Positions 1 to 8,362 of a stretch of 26,994 nucleotides of DNA are shown here, piece by piece. How positions within the stretch are numbered: the stretch's first letter is position 1; each line of letters opens with the position of its first letter. Source of the DNA: Candidatus Bipolaricaulota bacterium (lineage in GTDB: Bacteria > Bipolaricaulota > Bipolaricaulia > RBG-16-55-9 > DRXL01). The notes under the pieces were generated by a model, which saw only the letters and a program-made list of their open reading frames with translations, did not search any database and had not been told where the DNA came from. Location of the stretch: positions 1 to 26,994 of the forward strand of contig JAOAIA010000009.1 in NCBI GenBank assembly GCA_026414955.1, read 5' to 3'. The translations under genes and the position numbers were made by a program.

Positions 1-555
1 GGCGAGAAGTGCTATAGCGAGAAGTGCCCGGTGGAGCGCCGGCCCTTCGCCCCGGGGATGCATCAGCGCAAGTTTGGCAAGCTGAGCCAGTACGGGATTC
101 ACTTGCGGGAGAAGCAAAAAGTCAAGAGGATCTACGGACTGCGCGAGGAGCAGTTCCGGCGCTATGTCGAGCGGGCCAAGCGCGTCAAGGGCGTCACCGG
201 GGATTTCTTGCTCGAACTTTTGGAGCGCCGGCTGGACAATATCGTCTATCGGGCGGGTGTGGCCGTATCGCGCGATCAAGCGCGCCAGCTCGTCACGCAT
301 GGGCACTTTCTCGTGAACGATCGCAGCGTCAATATACCGTCGTTCTTGGTGCGGCCGGGGGACGTCATCGCGCTCAAGCCCAATGCGTTGCAGAAGCCGG
401 GCATCAAAGCCCTGGTGGAAGCGAAGGGGCGAGCGTCTGTTCCCCCGTGGCTGGAGCGGACCGATGGCCGGATTCAGGTCTTGGATCGCCCCAAGGTCGA
501 TCAATTAGAGCACAAGCTGCAGATGCACTTGATCGTCGAGTTCTACTCACGGTAA
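1..555 (+). CDS. rpsD: 30S ribosomal protein S4 (5' partial)
   Basis: S4 binds 16S rRNA early in small-subunit assembly and often autoregulates its own operon. The reading frame is open from base 1, so the true start lies upstream. About 184 residues are visible, against roughly 200-210 for the family. The first residues read GEKCYSEKC, the last two cysteines of the zinc-binding form of S4, followed by the conserved segment around FGKLSQYGIHLREKQK. The S4 RNA-binding domain follows (ERRLDNIVYRAGVAVSRDQARQ... HGHFLVN). The end, LIVEFYSR, is typical of the family. Ten bases separate it from rpoA, as in the usual rpsM-rpsK-rpsD-rpoA-rplQ order. Identification is certain. Confidence 0.97.
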   Translation, partial: GEKCYSEKCPVERRPFAPGMHQRKFGKLSQYGIHLREKQKVKRIYGLREEQFRRYVERAKRVKGVTGDFLLELLERRLDNIVYRAGVAVSRDQARQLVTHGHFLVNDRSVNIPSFLVRPGDVIALKPNALQKPGIKALVEAKGRASVPPWLERTDGRIQVLDRPKVDQLEHKLQMHLIVEFYSR

Positions 556-565
556 GAGGGGGAAT

Positions 566-1492
566 ATGCGAGCAGAGCTGGTGAAGCCGAAGATCCGGGT
601 GGACGAGCTTGCGCCTACCCGCGGCGTCTTCGTGGTCGAGCCGCTGGAGCGCGGCTATGGCACGACGCTGGGGAACGCGTTGCGGCGGGTTCTGCTCTCT
701 TCGATCCCGGGAGCAGCGGTCACGCGCGTGCGCTTCGACGGGAAGTACCACGAGTACGATACGATCGAGGGCGTAAAAGAGAGCGTGTTGGAGATCATTC
801 TCAATCTCAAAGAGATCGCGTTTCGGATTACGGACGGTGAGCCGAAGCACGTCTACATTCAGCACGAGGGCGCGGGCGTGATCCGCGCTGGGGATATCGA
901 GCTGCCCCGCGGCCTGGAAGTGATGAATCCCGATCACGTCATCGCTACGGTGGACCACAAGGGCAAGCTCGCCCTCGACATGGAGGTCGAGCCGGGGGTG
1001 GGGTATCGCCCGGCGGAGCGCAACAAGAAAGGCGATATGCCCTTGGGGATTATCGCGGTGGACTCAGACTTTTCGCCGGTCAAGCGCGTCAATTTCATCG
1101 TGGAGCCGACGCGCGTGGGCGAGCGCACCGACTATGATCGGCTCACGCTGATCGTGGAGACGAACGGCGGCGTCCGTCCCGATGAGGCGCTCCAACAGGC
1201 CTCTCAGATTCTGATCGGGCACTTTGAGCTGTTTACCTTGCCTGTGGGGGCCGTGGAGTCAGTGCCTGCGGAGCCTGAAGAACTCAATAAGCGCCTCGAA
1301 GAGCTGGATTTTGACAAGCGCGCGTGCAATCTCTTAGAGAACAAGGGCGTTCTCACCCTGAAAGATTTATTACAGAAATCTCGTGAGGAACTGAAAGACA
1401 TTCACGGCTTTGGCGACAAGACGCTAGCGAAAGTGATCGAGCGGGTCGAAGAGCTAGGGTATCAGCTCAAAAGCTCGGTCAAACGGAGTTGA
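566..1492 (+). CDS. rpoA: RNA polymerase alpha subunit
   Basis: The alpha subunit dimerises to seed RNA polymerase assembly and contacts UP elements and activators. The protein is 308 residues, slightly short of the usual 310-330. The N-terminal domain (about 1-230) carries the signature GYGTTLGNALRRVLLSS. An acidic linker rich in EEL leads to the C-terminal domain (about 245-305), where an arginine and asparagine (RACN) match E. coli R265 and N268, which contact UP-element DNA. A purine-rich GAGGGGGA Shine-Dalgarno sits just before the ATG. The stop codon is followed within six bases by rplQ. Confidence 0.98.
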   Translation: MRAELVKPKIRVDELAPTRGVFVVEPLERGYGTTLGNALRRVLLSSIPGAAVTRVRFDGKYHEYDTIEGVKESVLEIILNLKEIAFRITDGEPKHVYIQHEGAGVIRAGDIELPRGLEVMNPDHVIATVDHKGKLALDMEVEPGVGYRPAERNKKGDMPLGIIAVDSDFSPVKRVNFIVEPTRVGERTDYDRLTLIVETNGGVRPDEALQQASQILIGHFELFTLPVGAVESVPAEPEELNKRLEELDFDKRACNLLENKGVLTLKDLLQKSREELKDIHGFGDKTLAKVIERVEELGYQLKSSVKRS

Positions 1493-1497
1493 TCGGT

Positions 1498-1851
1498 ATG
1501 TGGCATCAGAAGAAGTTTCGCAAGCTCAATCGCGCGCCGGAGCACCGGAAGGCGCTCTTGGCCAATATAGTGAAAGAGCTGATTGATCACGGCAAAGTCG
1601 ACACGACCGTGGCGCGGGCTAAGGAGGGCGCGCGGCTCGCAGAGCGTTTGATAACATGGGCCAAGCGCAATGATCTCCATGCGCGGCGCTTGGCCTTCTC
1701 TGTCCTCCAAGACCCTGATTTGACCGATAAGCTCTTCACCGAGTTGGGGCCGAAGTTTGCTGGCCGTACTGGGGGCTATACGCGCGTGTTGAAGCTACCG
1801 CCGCGCCAGGGGGACGGGGCCGATCTGGCGCGCCTGATGTGGGTGAGTTAA
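1498..1851 (+). CDS. rplQ: 50S ribosomal protein L17
   Basis: L17 is a large-subunit protein near the exit tunnel. The 117-residue product shows the family pattern: an N-terminal MWHQKKFRKLNR, an internal ANIVKELIDHGKVDTTVARAKE, and a C-terminal LGPKFAGRTGGYTRVLK. A TTG at 1489 would add three residues, but I chose the ATG at 1498 because family members start at this residue and CGGAG lies nine bases upstream. The gene ends inside the first codons of mobA (13-base overlap), so the two are probably co-translated. Confidence 0.96.
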   Translation: MWHQKKFRKLNRAPEHRKALLANIVKELIDHGKVDTTVARAKEGARLAERLITWAKRNDLHARRLAFSVLQDPDLTDKLFTELGPKFAGRTGGYTRVLKLPPRQGDGADLARLMWVS

Positions 1852-2441
1852 GCAAGCTCTCGGCTATCGTTCTTGCTGGGGGGCAGTCGCGCCGCCTAGG
1901 GCGCGATAAAGCCCTTCTTCTTTGGCAGGGGCGCACGCTCATCGAGCATATCGTCGCTCAACTCAAAGAGCTGAGCGATGACGTGCTGGTCATCACCGGT
2001 ACGGAGAGGCGGTATCAAGAACTCTTAGATGTGCCCATCTTCGCCGATGAGATAAAAAATATCGGGCCGATGGGAGGTCTCTACACAGGCCTCAAGCGCG
2101 CACGCTACGAGCACAGTCTGGTCGTGGCGTGCGATATGCCCCTATTCACCAAGGCTATTACAGATTTGCTCGAAAGCGAGCTTGATAGCTCAGTGTGGGC
2201 TATCGTTCCCAAAGTGCACGGACACCGTGTGCCGACACTCGCCATCTATCACAGAGGGTGCCTGTTGACGATAGAGCAATTACTAGCACACGGGCGCACG
2301 TCTCTGCAAGCCTTGCTTGATGCTGTCCCAGTGAAGATCATCCCCGACGAGAGGGTGAGAGAAGCTGACCCAGAGCTGCGCACGTTTCTCAATCTCAACA
2401 CCCTCTCCGATTGGGAGAAACTCGCTCACAGAGCACAGTGA
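1839..2441 (+). CDS. mobA: Molybdenum cofactor guanylyltransferase MobA
   Basis: MobA transfers GMP from GTP to molybdopterin to form the bis-MGD precursor used by DMSO-reductase-family enzymes. The 200-residue protein has the nucleotidyltransferase signature near the N-terminus (IVLAGGQSRRLGRDKALL, about residues 10-27). It also has the GPMGGL loop, the ACDMP metal-binding motif and the C-terminal NLNTLSD motif, all typical of MobA rather than of sugar nucleotidyltransferases. The GTG start overlaps the end of rplQ by 13 bases; no later start preserves the LAGG motif with its preceding strand. Its presence implies molybdoenzymes, none of which lie in this window. Confidence 0.9.
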   Translation: MGELSKLSAIVLAGGQSRRLGRDKALLLWQGRTLIEHIVAQLKELSDDVLVITGTERRYQELLDVPIFADEIKNIGPMGGLYTGLKRARYEHSLVVACDMPLFTKAITDLLESELDSSVWAIVPKVHGHRVPTLAIYHRGCLLTIEQLLAHGRTSLQALLDAVPVKIIPDERVREADPELRTFLNLNTLSDWEKLAHRAQ

Positions 2442-2446
2442 CGGGG

Positions 2447-2475
2447 TTGTCAGTTCTCAGGCGCTGTGCTATTAT
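2447..2475 (+). promoter_or_regulatory. Sigma70-type promoter for toxin-antitoxin-mutS
   Basis: TTGTCA at 2447-2452 is separated by 17 bases from TATTAT at 2470-2475, each matching consensus at 5 of 6 positions. It is the only obvious promoter between mobA and the toxin gene. The predicted transcript start is about nine bases before the toxin's GTG, leaving little leader. Confidence 0.6.
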
Positions 2476-2490
2476 GACAGGGCAAACATC

Positions 2491-2784
2491 GTGAGAGTTC
2501 GGAAGCTTATATGGTTCGAGGAGATTATCGAGAAGCTTTCACGCAAGCATCGAGTCAGCCAAAACGAGGTTCGCGATATTCTGACCCAGCGCCCTCTCGT
2601 GCGATTCGTCGAGAAGGGGCATCGGCCTGGGGAGAACGTTTACGCTGCCTTAGGGCGCACATCAGCCGGACGATATGTGATTGTATTTTTCGTGCGCAAA
2701 CGTGATGGGCAAGCCATCATTCTGTCAGCACGGGATATGACCAAAGCCGAACGGAAACACTATGAACGAGAGAAGAAGAACTAA
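2491..2784 (+). CDS. BrnT-like type II toxin
   Basis: The 97-residue basic protein resembles the BrnT (RelE-fold ribonuclease) family. It has an N-terminal helix followed by R-P-L-V-R-F-V, a central GENVYAALGRTSAGRYVIVFF strand pair, and the hallmark C-terminal ARDMTKAERKHYERE. In the known family such toxins cut mRNA and are neutralised by a downstream antitoxin that also represses the operon. That order is kept here: the antitoxin gene starts 23 bases before this gene ends. The GTG start follows a strong promoter and I see no Shine-Dalgarno. The family call rests mainly on the C-terminal motif and gene order. Confidence 0.75.
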   Translation: MRVRKLIWFEEIIEKLSRKHRVSQNEVRDILTQRPLVRFVEKGHRPGENVYAALGRTSAGRYVIVFFVRKRDGQAIILSARDMTKAERKHYEREKKN

Positions 2785-3052
2785 GAGCACCATATCTCAA
2801 GCAACAACCTATCGAGAGATCGCAGAGTTTTGGGATGCTCATGACCTGGGAGATTACTGGGAGCAGACTAAGTCTGCTCGCATGGAAGTATCCCTGGAGT
2901 CCGAAGTAATCTATTATGCTGTGGAGTCTCAATTGGCCCGTCAGGTCGAGCAAGTAGCGCGTCGTCGAGGGATCTCTCCCGAAACGCTCCTCAATCTCTG
3001 GGTGCAGGAGAAGCTACACGAGCAACAGAGTTCGTCAAAGAGAACGTCATGA
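2762..3052 (+). CDS. CopG/BrnA-like antitoxin
   Basis: The 96-residue protein has two parts. An N-terminal toxin-binding region contains the motif IAEFWDAHDLGDYWEQ (about 22-37), typical of CopG-family antitoxins. A C-terminal ribbon-helix-helix-like segment follows (about 42-85; EVSLESEVIYYAVESQLA then RRRGISPETLLNLWVQEKL). It overlaps the toxin gene by 23 bases, as expected for a co-translated pair, and ends in an ATGA overlap with mutS. It is therefore translationally coupled to a DNA-repair gene. By analogy with BrnTA it probably represses the promoter upstream of the toxin, which would also set mutS expression. Confidence 0.75.
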   Translation: MNERRRTKSTISQATTYREIAEFWDAHDLGDYWEQTKSARMEVSLESEVIYYAVESQLARQVEQVARRRGISPETLLNLWVQEKLHEQQSSSKRTS

Positions 3053-5682
3053 GCAAGGCGAAGCTCACCCCCATGATGCGGCAGTACCTGCGCATCAAAG
3101 CCCAATATCCCGATGTCATTCTGTTCTTTCAGTTGGGGGATTTCTACGAGACGTTCTTCGAAGATGCAGAGCTGACCGCGCGCGAACTCGATATCGCGCT
3201 CACTAAGCGCGAGGACGCCCCGATGGCCGGCGTCCCCGTCAAGCGCGTCGCCCCCTATGTCAATCAACTGCTCAAGAAGGGCTACAAAGTCGCGATCTGC
3301 GAGCAACTCCAAGACCCTGAAGAAGCCAAAGGCCTTGTCGAACGCGACGTCGTGCGCATCATCACCCCCGGCACGATCTTGGAAGAAGAATTGCTTGAGC
3401 GCGGACTCAATAATTATATCGCTGCTGTCTACCCCGAGGGGGAGTTCTGCGGGCTTGCGTATGCTGACGTCTCGACGGCTGAGTTTCGCGCGACCGAACT
3501 GAAGAGTGACGCCCTGAAGAACGAGCTATTGCGCATCCGCCCGGCTGAGTTGGTTGTCCCCAAGGGGCTTGCGCTTGAAGCCGTGAGCCAAGAAAACTTG
3601 AAACTCGCGGTGAGTCAGCTGGAGCCGTTCAGCTTCCAAATCCAGAAATTACTTGATCACTTCGGGATCGTCTCGTTGGACGGGCTGGGCCTGTCTGAGC
3701 TGGCCGGGCGCAGCGCCGCAGGGCTGCTTAGCTATCTGAAAGAGACCCAGAAAGAGTCGCTCCGGCATCTGCGGCCTCCCAAACCCTATGAGTTGTCCCG
3801 TCAGATGGGGCTGGACTCGTTCACCCAGCGCAATTTAGAGATTTTAGAAGAGCTGCGTGGCTCCGGCACCCAAGCGACTCTTTTTTCCGTGCTCAATCAC
3901 ACCGTAACGGGGATGGGGGAACGACTGTTGAGACAATGGCTGTTGGCTCCTTTGCTCGACCGCGCAGAGATCGAGCGGCGGCTCGATGTCGTAGAATTTT
4001 TTGTCACGCATAGTCTGGAGCGTCACACGCTGCGCCAGCTCCTCGAGCGTATTTATGACTTAGAGCGTCTGGCGGGGCGCTTGGGTGCGGGGCGTGTCAA
4101 TCCTAGAGATTTACTGTCGCTGCGGCACTCGCTGGAGCGCCTGCCGGAGCTGCGCACACTGCTCACTCACTGGCTCTCTTCTCCTCCACCCTCACCCCCG
4201 TCCCCTCTCCCCAGTGAGGGAGAAGGGAGCAAAGAGGTGCGGGAAAGGTCTTCGGCAAAACTCCAAGAGTTCTCCCAAGAACTGCACTCGCTGGCGCTCG
4301 ATGAGCTGCGCGAATTACTCAGTCGCGCTCTGCGCGACGACGCCCCGCTCGAACTCAAGGAGGGCAACATCATCAAAGAGGGCTTTTCGCAAGAGCTAGA
4401 CGAACTCAAAGCCCAGCAGAGAATCTATAAACGAAAAATCTTAGAACTCGAGGCGCGCGAGCGCGAGCGCACGGGGATTCAGACCCTGAAAGTTGGGTTC
4501 AACACGGTCTTCGGCTATTATATTGAAGTGAGCAAGGCTGCGGCCAAGCGCGTTCCCCCACAGTATCATCGCAAGCAGACTCTCGCCAATGCCGAGCGCT
4601 TCATCACCCCGGAACTGAAAGAGTACGAAGAGAAAGTCCTCTCAGCCGAAGAGCGTTCTAAGCGTCTAGAGTACGAACTTTTTTGTGCTGTGCGCGACCA
4701 GGCAGCGCAGAAGATCTTTGAGATTCAGCAATTGGGCCGGATCGTTGCCGAGCTTGATCTGCTTGCGGCGTTCGCTGAAGTAGCGCATCTTGCTGGCTAC
4801 ACGCGCCCACGCTTCACCGAGAGACACCAGATCTGTATCGCCGAGGGCCGACACCCCATTGTGGAGAAGCTGCTGCCTGGCGGGGAGTTCGTGCCCAACG
4901 ATCTCGTCTTTCGTGAGGGCGAATATCTGATTATATTGACAGGGCCGAACATGAGCGGCAAGAGCGTCTACTTGAGGCAGATCGCGTTGATATGTCTTCT
5001 GGCGCAGATCGGCTCGTTCGTGCCCGCCAAAGAAGCTGTCTTACCCATTGTAGACCGAATCTTTGCCCGCGTAGGAGCGAGCGATATGCTCGCGGCAGGG
5101 TACAGCACGTTCATGGTCGAGATGCTGGAGACCGCGAATATTCTCAACAACGCAACTGAGCGCAGCTTGATTATCTTAGACGAGATGGGGCGCGGGACGA
5201 GCACGTTCGACGGGGTGAGCATCGCCTGGGCAGTCGCGGAGCATTTAGCTACCAAAACCCGCGCCAAGACGCTCTTTGCCACGCACTATCATGAACTCAC
5301 GAAGCTTGCCGAGCGCGTCCCTGGGATCAAGAATTGTCATGTCAAAGTGAAGGAGTACGGGAATCAAGTGATCTTTCTGCACAAGGTTGCCGACGGGGCG
5401 ACGGAGGGGAGCTATGGGGTGCACGTGGCGCGCATGGCCGGCTTGCCCGAAGAGATCACGCGAAAAGCCGACGAAATCTTACAGAAGATACTTCAAAACA
5501 ACCCCTTGGACGCAATGGGGGAGCTGCGCAGGAGAGACCCACGCTTCGTCAAGCAGTTGGCGATCTTCTCTGCTGAGGAGCATCCAATCGTGAGCGAGCT
5601 GAAGAAGATAGATATCAATAAGCTGACGCCCCTGGAGGCACTAGAACGGTTGGCAAGGCTCAAGCGCCAGCTTGAGCTGTGA
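3049..5682 (+). CDS. mutS: DNA mismatch repair protein MutS, carrying an in-frame repeat
   Basis: MutS recognises mismatches and recruits MutL. The 877-residue protein has the mismatch-reading motif near the N-terminus (GDFYETFF), the connector and lever domains, and the clamp. The ATPase shows Walker A GPNMSGKS (about 632-639), Walker B DEMGRGTSTFDG and ATHYHEL. A low-complexity proline/serine/glutamate stretch at about residues 378-401 (PPPSPPSPLPSEGEGS) interrupts the lever domain and is encoded by a GC-rich palindromic repeat (4183-4250). The catalytic motifs are intact, so the insertion is presumably tolerated. The ATG forms an ATGA overlap with the antitoxin stop. The 3' end overlaps the convergent ispD by 23 bases. 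Confidence 0.96.
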   Translation: MSKAKLTPMMRQYLRIKAQYPDVILFFQLGDFYETFFEDAELTARELDIALTKREDAPMAGVPVKRVAPYVNQLLKKGYKVAICEQLQDPEEAKGLVERDVVRIITPGTILEEELLERGLNNYIAAVYPEGEFCGLAYADVSTAEFRATELKSDALKNELLRIRPAELVVPKGLALEAVSQENLKLAVSQLEPFSFQIQKLLDHFGIVSLDGLGLSELAGRSAAGLLSYLKETQKESLRHLRPPKPYELSRQMGLDSFTQRNLEILEELRGSGTQATLFSVLNHTVTGMGERLLRQWLLAPLLDRAEIERRLDVVEFFVTHSLERHTLRQLLERIYDLERLAGRLGAGRVNPRDLLSLRHSLERLPELRTLLTHWLSSPPPSPPSPLPSEGEGSKEVRERSSAKLQEFSQELHSLALDELRELLSRALRDDAPLELKEGNIIKEGFSQELDELKAQQRIYKRKILELEARERERTGIQTLKVGFNTVFGYYIEVSKAAAKRVPPQYHRKQTLANAERFITPELKEYEEKVLSAEERSKRLEYELFCAVRDQAAQKIFEIQQLGRIVAELDLLAAFAEVAHLAGYTRPRFTERHQICIAEGRHPIVEKLLPGGEFVPNDLVFREGEYLIILTGPNMSGKSVYLRQIALICLLAQIGSFVPAKEAVLPIVDRIFARVGASDMLAAGYSTFMVEMLETANILNNATERSLIILDEMGRGTSTFDGVSIAWAVAEHLATKTRAKTLFATHYHELTKLAERVPGIKNCHVKVKEYGNQVIFLHKVADGATEGSYGVHVARMAGLPEEITRKADEILQKILQNNPLDAMGELRRRDPRFVKQLAIFSAEEHPIVSELKKIDINKLTPLEALERLARLKRQLEL
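4183..4250. repeat. GC-rich palindromic repeat inside mutS (copy A)
   Basis: A pyrimidine-rich arm (CCCTCACCCCCGTCCCCTCT) is followed by a purine-rich arm. The core arms at 4201-4211 (TCCCCTCTCCC) and 4218-4228 (GGGAGAAGGGA) pair with one mismatch. It resembles the elements at 11651-11721, 17219-17284 and 19986-20036 and is translated in frame. Confidence 0.75.
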
Positions 5683-6346
5683 GCAAGCACTCCGCAATCT
5701 CCAAATCCGTCTGTGTCGTGATCTTGATGTTCTGCGCTTCGCCGGGGACGATCTTGGCACGCACGCCGCTCATGGCCAAGAGCACGCTCGCCTCGTCGGT
5801 GAAAGAGCGTCCCTGCGCACACGCGCGCTCCAGCGCATCAAGCAAAAGTCTTCGCTCAAACCCCTGAGGCGTCTGCGCACAGAAAAGCTCCGAACGATCT
5901 ACGTCAGCGACGATAAAGTCTTCGGCGACGCGCTTGACGCTGTCAGCAATGGGAACGACGGGCACGGCAGCGCCATGCGCCTTCATCTCGGTGATGACGC
6001 GCTCAATCAGTCCAAGGGAGACGAGCGGGCGCGCGGCGTCGTGCACCAGCACGAAATTCCCAGACGCTGCTCGCACTCCCGCCAGCGCAGAATCTTGACG
6101 CTGCGTCCCCCCGAAGACGACCCTTACGGGCTTGGACAAGTTCTCAAGCACAGCGCGGGCTTTTTCGCTGTCGTCAGGGTGAATGACGACGATCAATTCC
6201 GAGATGAGATCGCTTTGCGAGAGCGTCTCCAAAGAGTAGAGCACGATGGGCTTGCCCCGTAAGGGCAGATAGGCTTTCGGTTCGGCTGCGCCCAGGCGCG
6301 TCCCACGTCCGGCGGCTAATACGATGGCGCTGACTATTACTCCCAT
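5660..6346 (-). CDS. ispD: 2-C-methyl-D-erythritol 4-phosphate cytidylyltransferase
   Basis: IspD adds CMP from CTP to methylerythritol phosphate, the third step of the MEP isoprenoid pathway. The 228-residue protein is of normal length. It has the nucleotide-binding SAIVLAAGRGTRLG (about 6-19), the lysine in PKAYLPLRGKP, the HDAARPLVS motif, and the C-terminal TQTDLEIAE. It is the second gene of a two-gene operon. Its ATG lies inside the last ten bases of the PIN/TRAM gene, an arrangement also seen in Bacillus (yacL-ispD). It converges on mutS with a 23-base overlap. Confidence 0.94.
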   Translation of the reverse strand: MGVIVSAIVLAAGRGTRLGAAEPKAYLPLRGKPIVLYSLETLSQSDLISELIVVIHPDDSEKARAVLENLSKPVRVVFGGTQRQDSALAGVRAASGNFVLVHDAARPLVSLGLIERVITEMKAHGAAVPVVPIADSVKRVAEDFIVADVDRSELFCAQTPQGFERRLLLDALERACAQGRSFTDEASVLLAMSGVRAKIVPGEAQNIKITTQTDLEIAECLLTAQAGA

Positions 6347-7386
6347 TTTTGGAGTTCGAGCTTGGGCCGAACGAAGAGCATCTTGCCCGCCTCGGTCTGC
6401 AGGCTCGAATTGACGATAGCGCGGATCTTCTTCCCGATGAAGCGTCGCCCGTTCTCGATCACGACCATCGTGCCGTCGTCTAAATACCCGATCCCTTGGT
6501 TGATCTCCTCCCCCTTGTCAATCACTTCGACCTCGATCTCCTCGCCGGGGATGAATCTCGGTTTGATCGCGTTAGCCAATTCGTTGATGTTGAGCACCGG
6601 CACGCCCTCGACCTTCGCGACTTTGTTGAGATTGTAGTCGGTCGTGATGATCTTGGCGTTCAGCTCTTTTGCCAACTGGATGAGCTTGCGATCCGTATCA
6701 GCCATGACGGGGTAATCTTTGTTAATAGTTTCAATTTCGATCTCATTGCTGCGACGCAGCTCAGCGAGAATATCGAGGCCGCGCCGCCCCTTGCGTCGTC
6801 GCAGATTATCTGAAGAATCGGCGATGGCGTGCAACTCGCTCAAGATGAACTGGGGGATGACGATCTTGCCCTCGATGAAGCCCGTCTTGACCAAGTCTCC
6901 GATGCGCCCGTCAATGATCGCGCTGGTGTCTATGAGCTTAGGGCCACTGCCTGGCACGGGAGGAGCAGATCGGCTCCCCCATAGCTCCTCCCACAGGTTC
7001 TCGTGGCGATAGCCTGTGATGAACCCGACGACCATGAGCGCGAGCACTATCGCCCCCTGCAGAGCGCGGAGGAGCGGGCTGTGCGCAAAGAGCAGCTCGA
7101 ACGCCCATACGACGATGAAGCCGCACATGGCCCCTACCAGGCTCGCCAAGACGCTCTGGATCAGCCGGCGTGCGCCGCCCTCTTTGGTGAGCTGACGGTT
7201 CACGAGGCTGACCAGATTCGTCAGGAGGAGAGCTAATAATCCTCCGCCGAGAGCGCCCACGAGCGTCTGAGCCTCCCAGGCGTGCATCCCGCTGAGCGGC
7301 GGCGGCAGCGCGGGAACCCAGCGTTCCATGAGGCTGACGGCGATCCCCAGCGCGATGAGCGCGATGTAGACCAAGACCTTCAGCAC
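6337..7386 (-). CDS. PIN/TRAM domain membrane protein, YacL family
   Basis: The 349-residue protein has about four N-terminal membrane helices (roughly 3-20, 40-62, 77-99, 108-126). A PIN nuclease-like domain starts at about 150 (KLIDTSAIIDGRIGDL), with later acidic residues in SELHAI, MADTDRKL and TTDYNLN. A TRAM domain follows at about 285-345. PIN domains are metal-dependent RNases and TRAM domains bind RNA; the cellular role of YacL proteins is poorly known. The start is a GTG preceded by GAGGAAGGG. A -35/-10 pair lies upstream and interleaves with the divergent prmC promoter. The gene is coupled to ispD by a ten-base overlap. Confidence 0.88.
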   Translation of the reverse strand: MLKVLVYIALIALGIAVSLMERWVPALPPPLSGMHAWEAQTLVGALGGGLLALLLTNLVSLVNRQLTKEGGARRLIQSVLASLVGAMCGFIVVWAFELLFAHSPLLRALQGAIVLALMVVGFITGYRHENLWEELWGSRSAPPVPGSGPKLIDTSAIIDGRIGDLVKTGFIEGKIVIPQFILSELHAIADSSDNLRRRKGRRGLDILAELRRSNEIEIETINKDYPVMADTDRKLIQLAKELNAKIITTDYNLNKVAKVEGVPVLNINELANAIKPRFIPGEEIEVEVIDKGEEINQGIGYLDDGTMVVIENGRRFIGKKIRAIVNSSLQTEAGKMLFVRPKLELQKWE

Positions 7387-7435
7387 GATCCCTTCCTCTT
7401 TCTATCCCCCTTATCTCAATTCCACCCATTGCTTT

Positions 7436-7464
7436 ATCTTAGCACAAGCTTGACTTTGGGACAA
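7436..7464 (-). promoter_or_regulatory. Promoter of the PIN/TRAM-ispD operon
   Basis: On the minus strand TTGTCC (7459-7464) is followed after 17 bases by TAAGAT (7436-7441). The predicted leader is about 43 bases and holds the GAGGAAGGG Shine-Dalgarno before the GTG at 7386. Confidence 0.5.
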
Positions 7465-7479
7465 TCTTTTCGTTATGTT
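7450..7479 (+). promoter_or_regulatory. Promoter of prmC-ftsEX
   Basis: TTGACT (7450-7455) and TATGTT (7474-7479) are 18 bases apart. The element lies across the divergent promoter of the PIN/TRAM gene. It also overlaps the upstream candidate start ATG at 7475, which supports the later prmC start at 7502. Confidence 0.5.
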
Positions 7480-7501
7480 TAAGAGCCAGGAGCTGGTGCG
7501 G

Positions 7502-8362
7502 ATGACTCTTCGGCAGAGCGTGCGTTGGGTGACTGAAGCATTGCAGAAGACTTCTGCTGGGGCAGCGCGTTGGGAGGCCGAACTGCTCGTGGCGCACGCG
7601 CTGAACACCGAGCGTATAGAACTGTACGCCAGCCCCGATCGTCTGCTCTCTCCGGCGGAGCAGGAGCGCCTCACAGAACTGATAGAACGTCGCTGTCGCG
7701 GGGAGCCGGTGCAGTATCTCATTGGACACGTCGAATTTTATAACTGCCGGCTCGAAGTTACTCCCCATGTGCTCATCCCCCGCCCGGAGACCGAAGAGCT
7801 TGTCGAGCGCATCATAAGAGATTTCTCACACGCGCCAGCGCGGGTTCTCGATCTGGGCACCGGCTCTGGGGCGATTGCTATCGCGTTGGCGCGCGCGTGG
7901 CCGGCAAGCTCCTTCGTCGCAACGGATATCTCGGAGGAGGCCCTGGCACTCGCTCGCAGCAACGCGCTCCTCAACGGGGTCGTCGAGCGCATTCGCTTTG
8001 TCCGCGCTGATTGGTTCCCTGCCCTTGACGAACAATTCGATCTTATCGTCTCCAATCCGCCGTATGTGCCGACGCTCTATTATTTAGAGTCGGCGCCGCG
8101 GGAGTTACACTATGAGCCGCGCCTGGCCCTCGATGGGGGCGAGAGTGGGCTTGACGCTCTCGCGCGGATTATCCGCGAAAGCCCAGCATATCTACGCCCA
8201 CACGGCGCGCTCTATCTGGAGATCGGCTCTGAGCACGGGGCGAGTGTGCGCGAGTTGCTTGAAAACACTAGAGCCTTTGAGCAGATCGAGGTTCTCCAAG
8301 ACTTAGCAGGGCGTGATCGCTTCGCGCGGGCGATCAAAAGAGAGAGAGTATGTCAGCATTAG
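7502..8362 (+). CDS. prmC: Peptide chain release factor N5-glutamine methyltransferase
   Basis: PrmC (HemK) methylates the GGQ glutamine of release factors RF1 and RF2 using S-adenosylmethionine. The 286-residue product has the N-terminal helical domain, the SAM-binding loop DLGTGSGAIA (GTGSG at 119-123) and the catalytic NPPY (185-188). I chose the ATG at 7502 because AGGAG lies nine bases upstream and the resulting N-terminus (MTLRQSVRWVTEAL) matches family starts. An in-frame ATG at 7475 lies within the putative -10 box and has no Shine-Dalgarno. The usual partner prfA is absent. The 3' end overlaps the FtsE-like gene by 13 bases. Confidence 0.93.
   Translation: MTLRQSVRWVTEALQKTSAGAARWEAELLVAHALNTERIELYASPDRLLSPAEQERLTELIERRCRGEPVQYLIGHVEFYNCRLEVTPHVLIPRPETEELVERIIRDFSHAPARVLDLGTGSGAIAIALARAWPASSFVATDISEEALALARSNALLNGVVERIRFVRADWFPALDEQFDLIVSNPPYVPTLYYLESAPRELHYEPRLALDGGESGLDALARIIRESPAYLRPHGALYLEIGSEHGASVRELLENTRAFEQIEVLQDLAGRDRFARAIKRERVCQH

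Noticed and set aside
404..958. Long minus-strand frame opposite rpsD and rpoA
   Set aside because: High GC produces long antisense frames; the plus-strand genes are certain and this frame has no recognisable motif.
5672..6262. 196-residue plus-strand frame opposite ispD
   Set aside because: IspD motifs on the minus strand are unambiguous; the plus-strand product has no domain features.
7475..7501. Earlier ATG for prmC
   Set aside because: It overlaps the putative -10 box, has no Shine-Dalgarno, and the ATG at 7502 fits the family N-terminus with AGGAG nine bases upstream.
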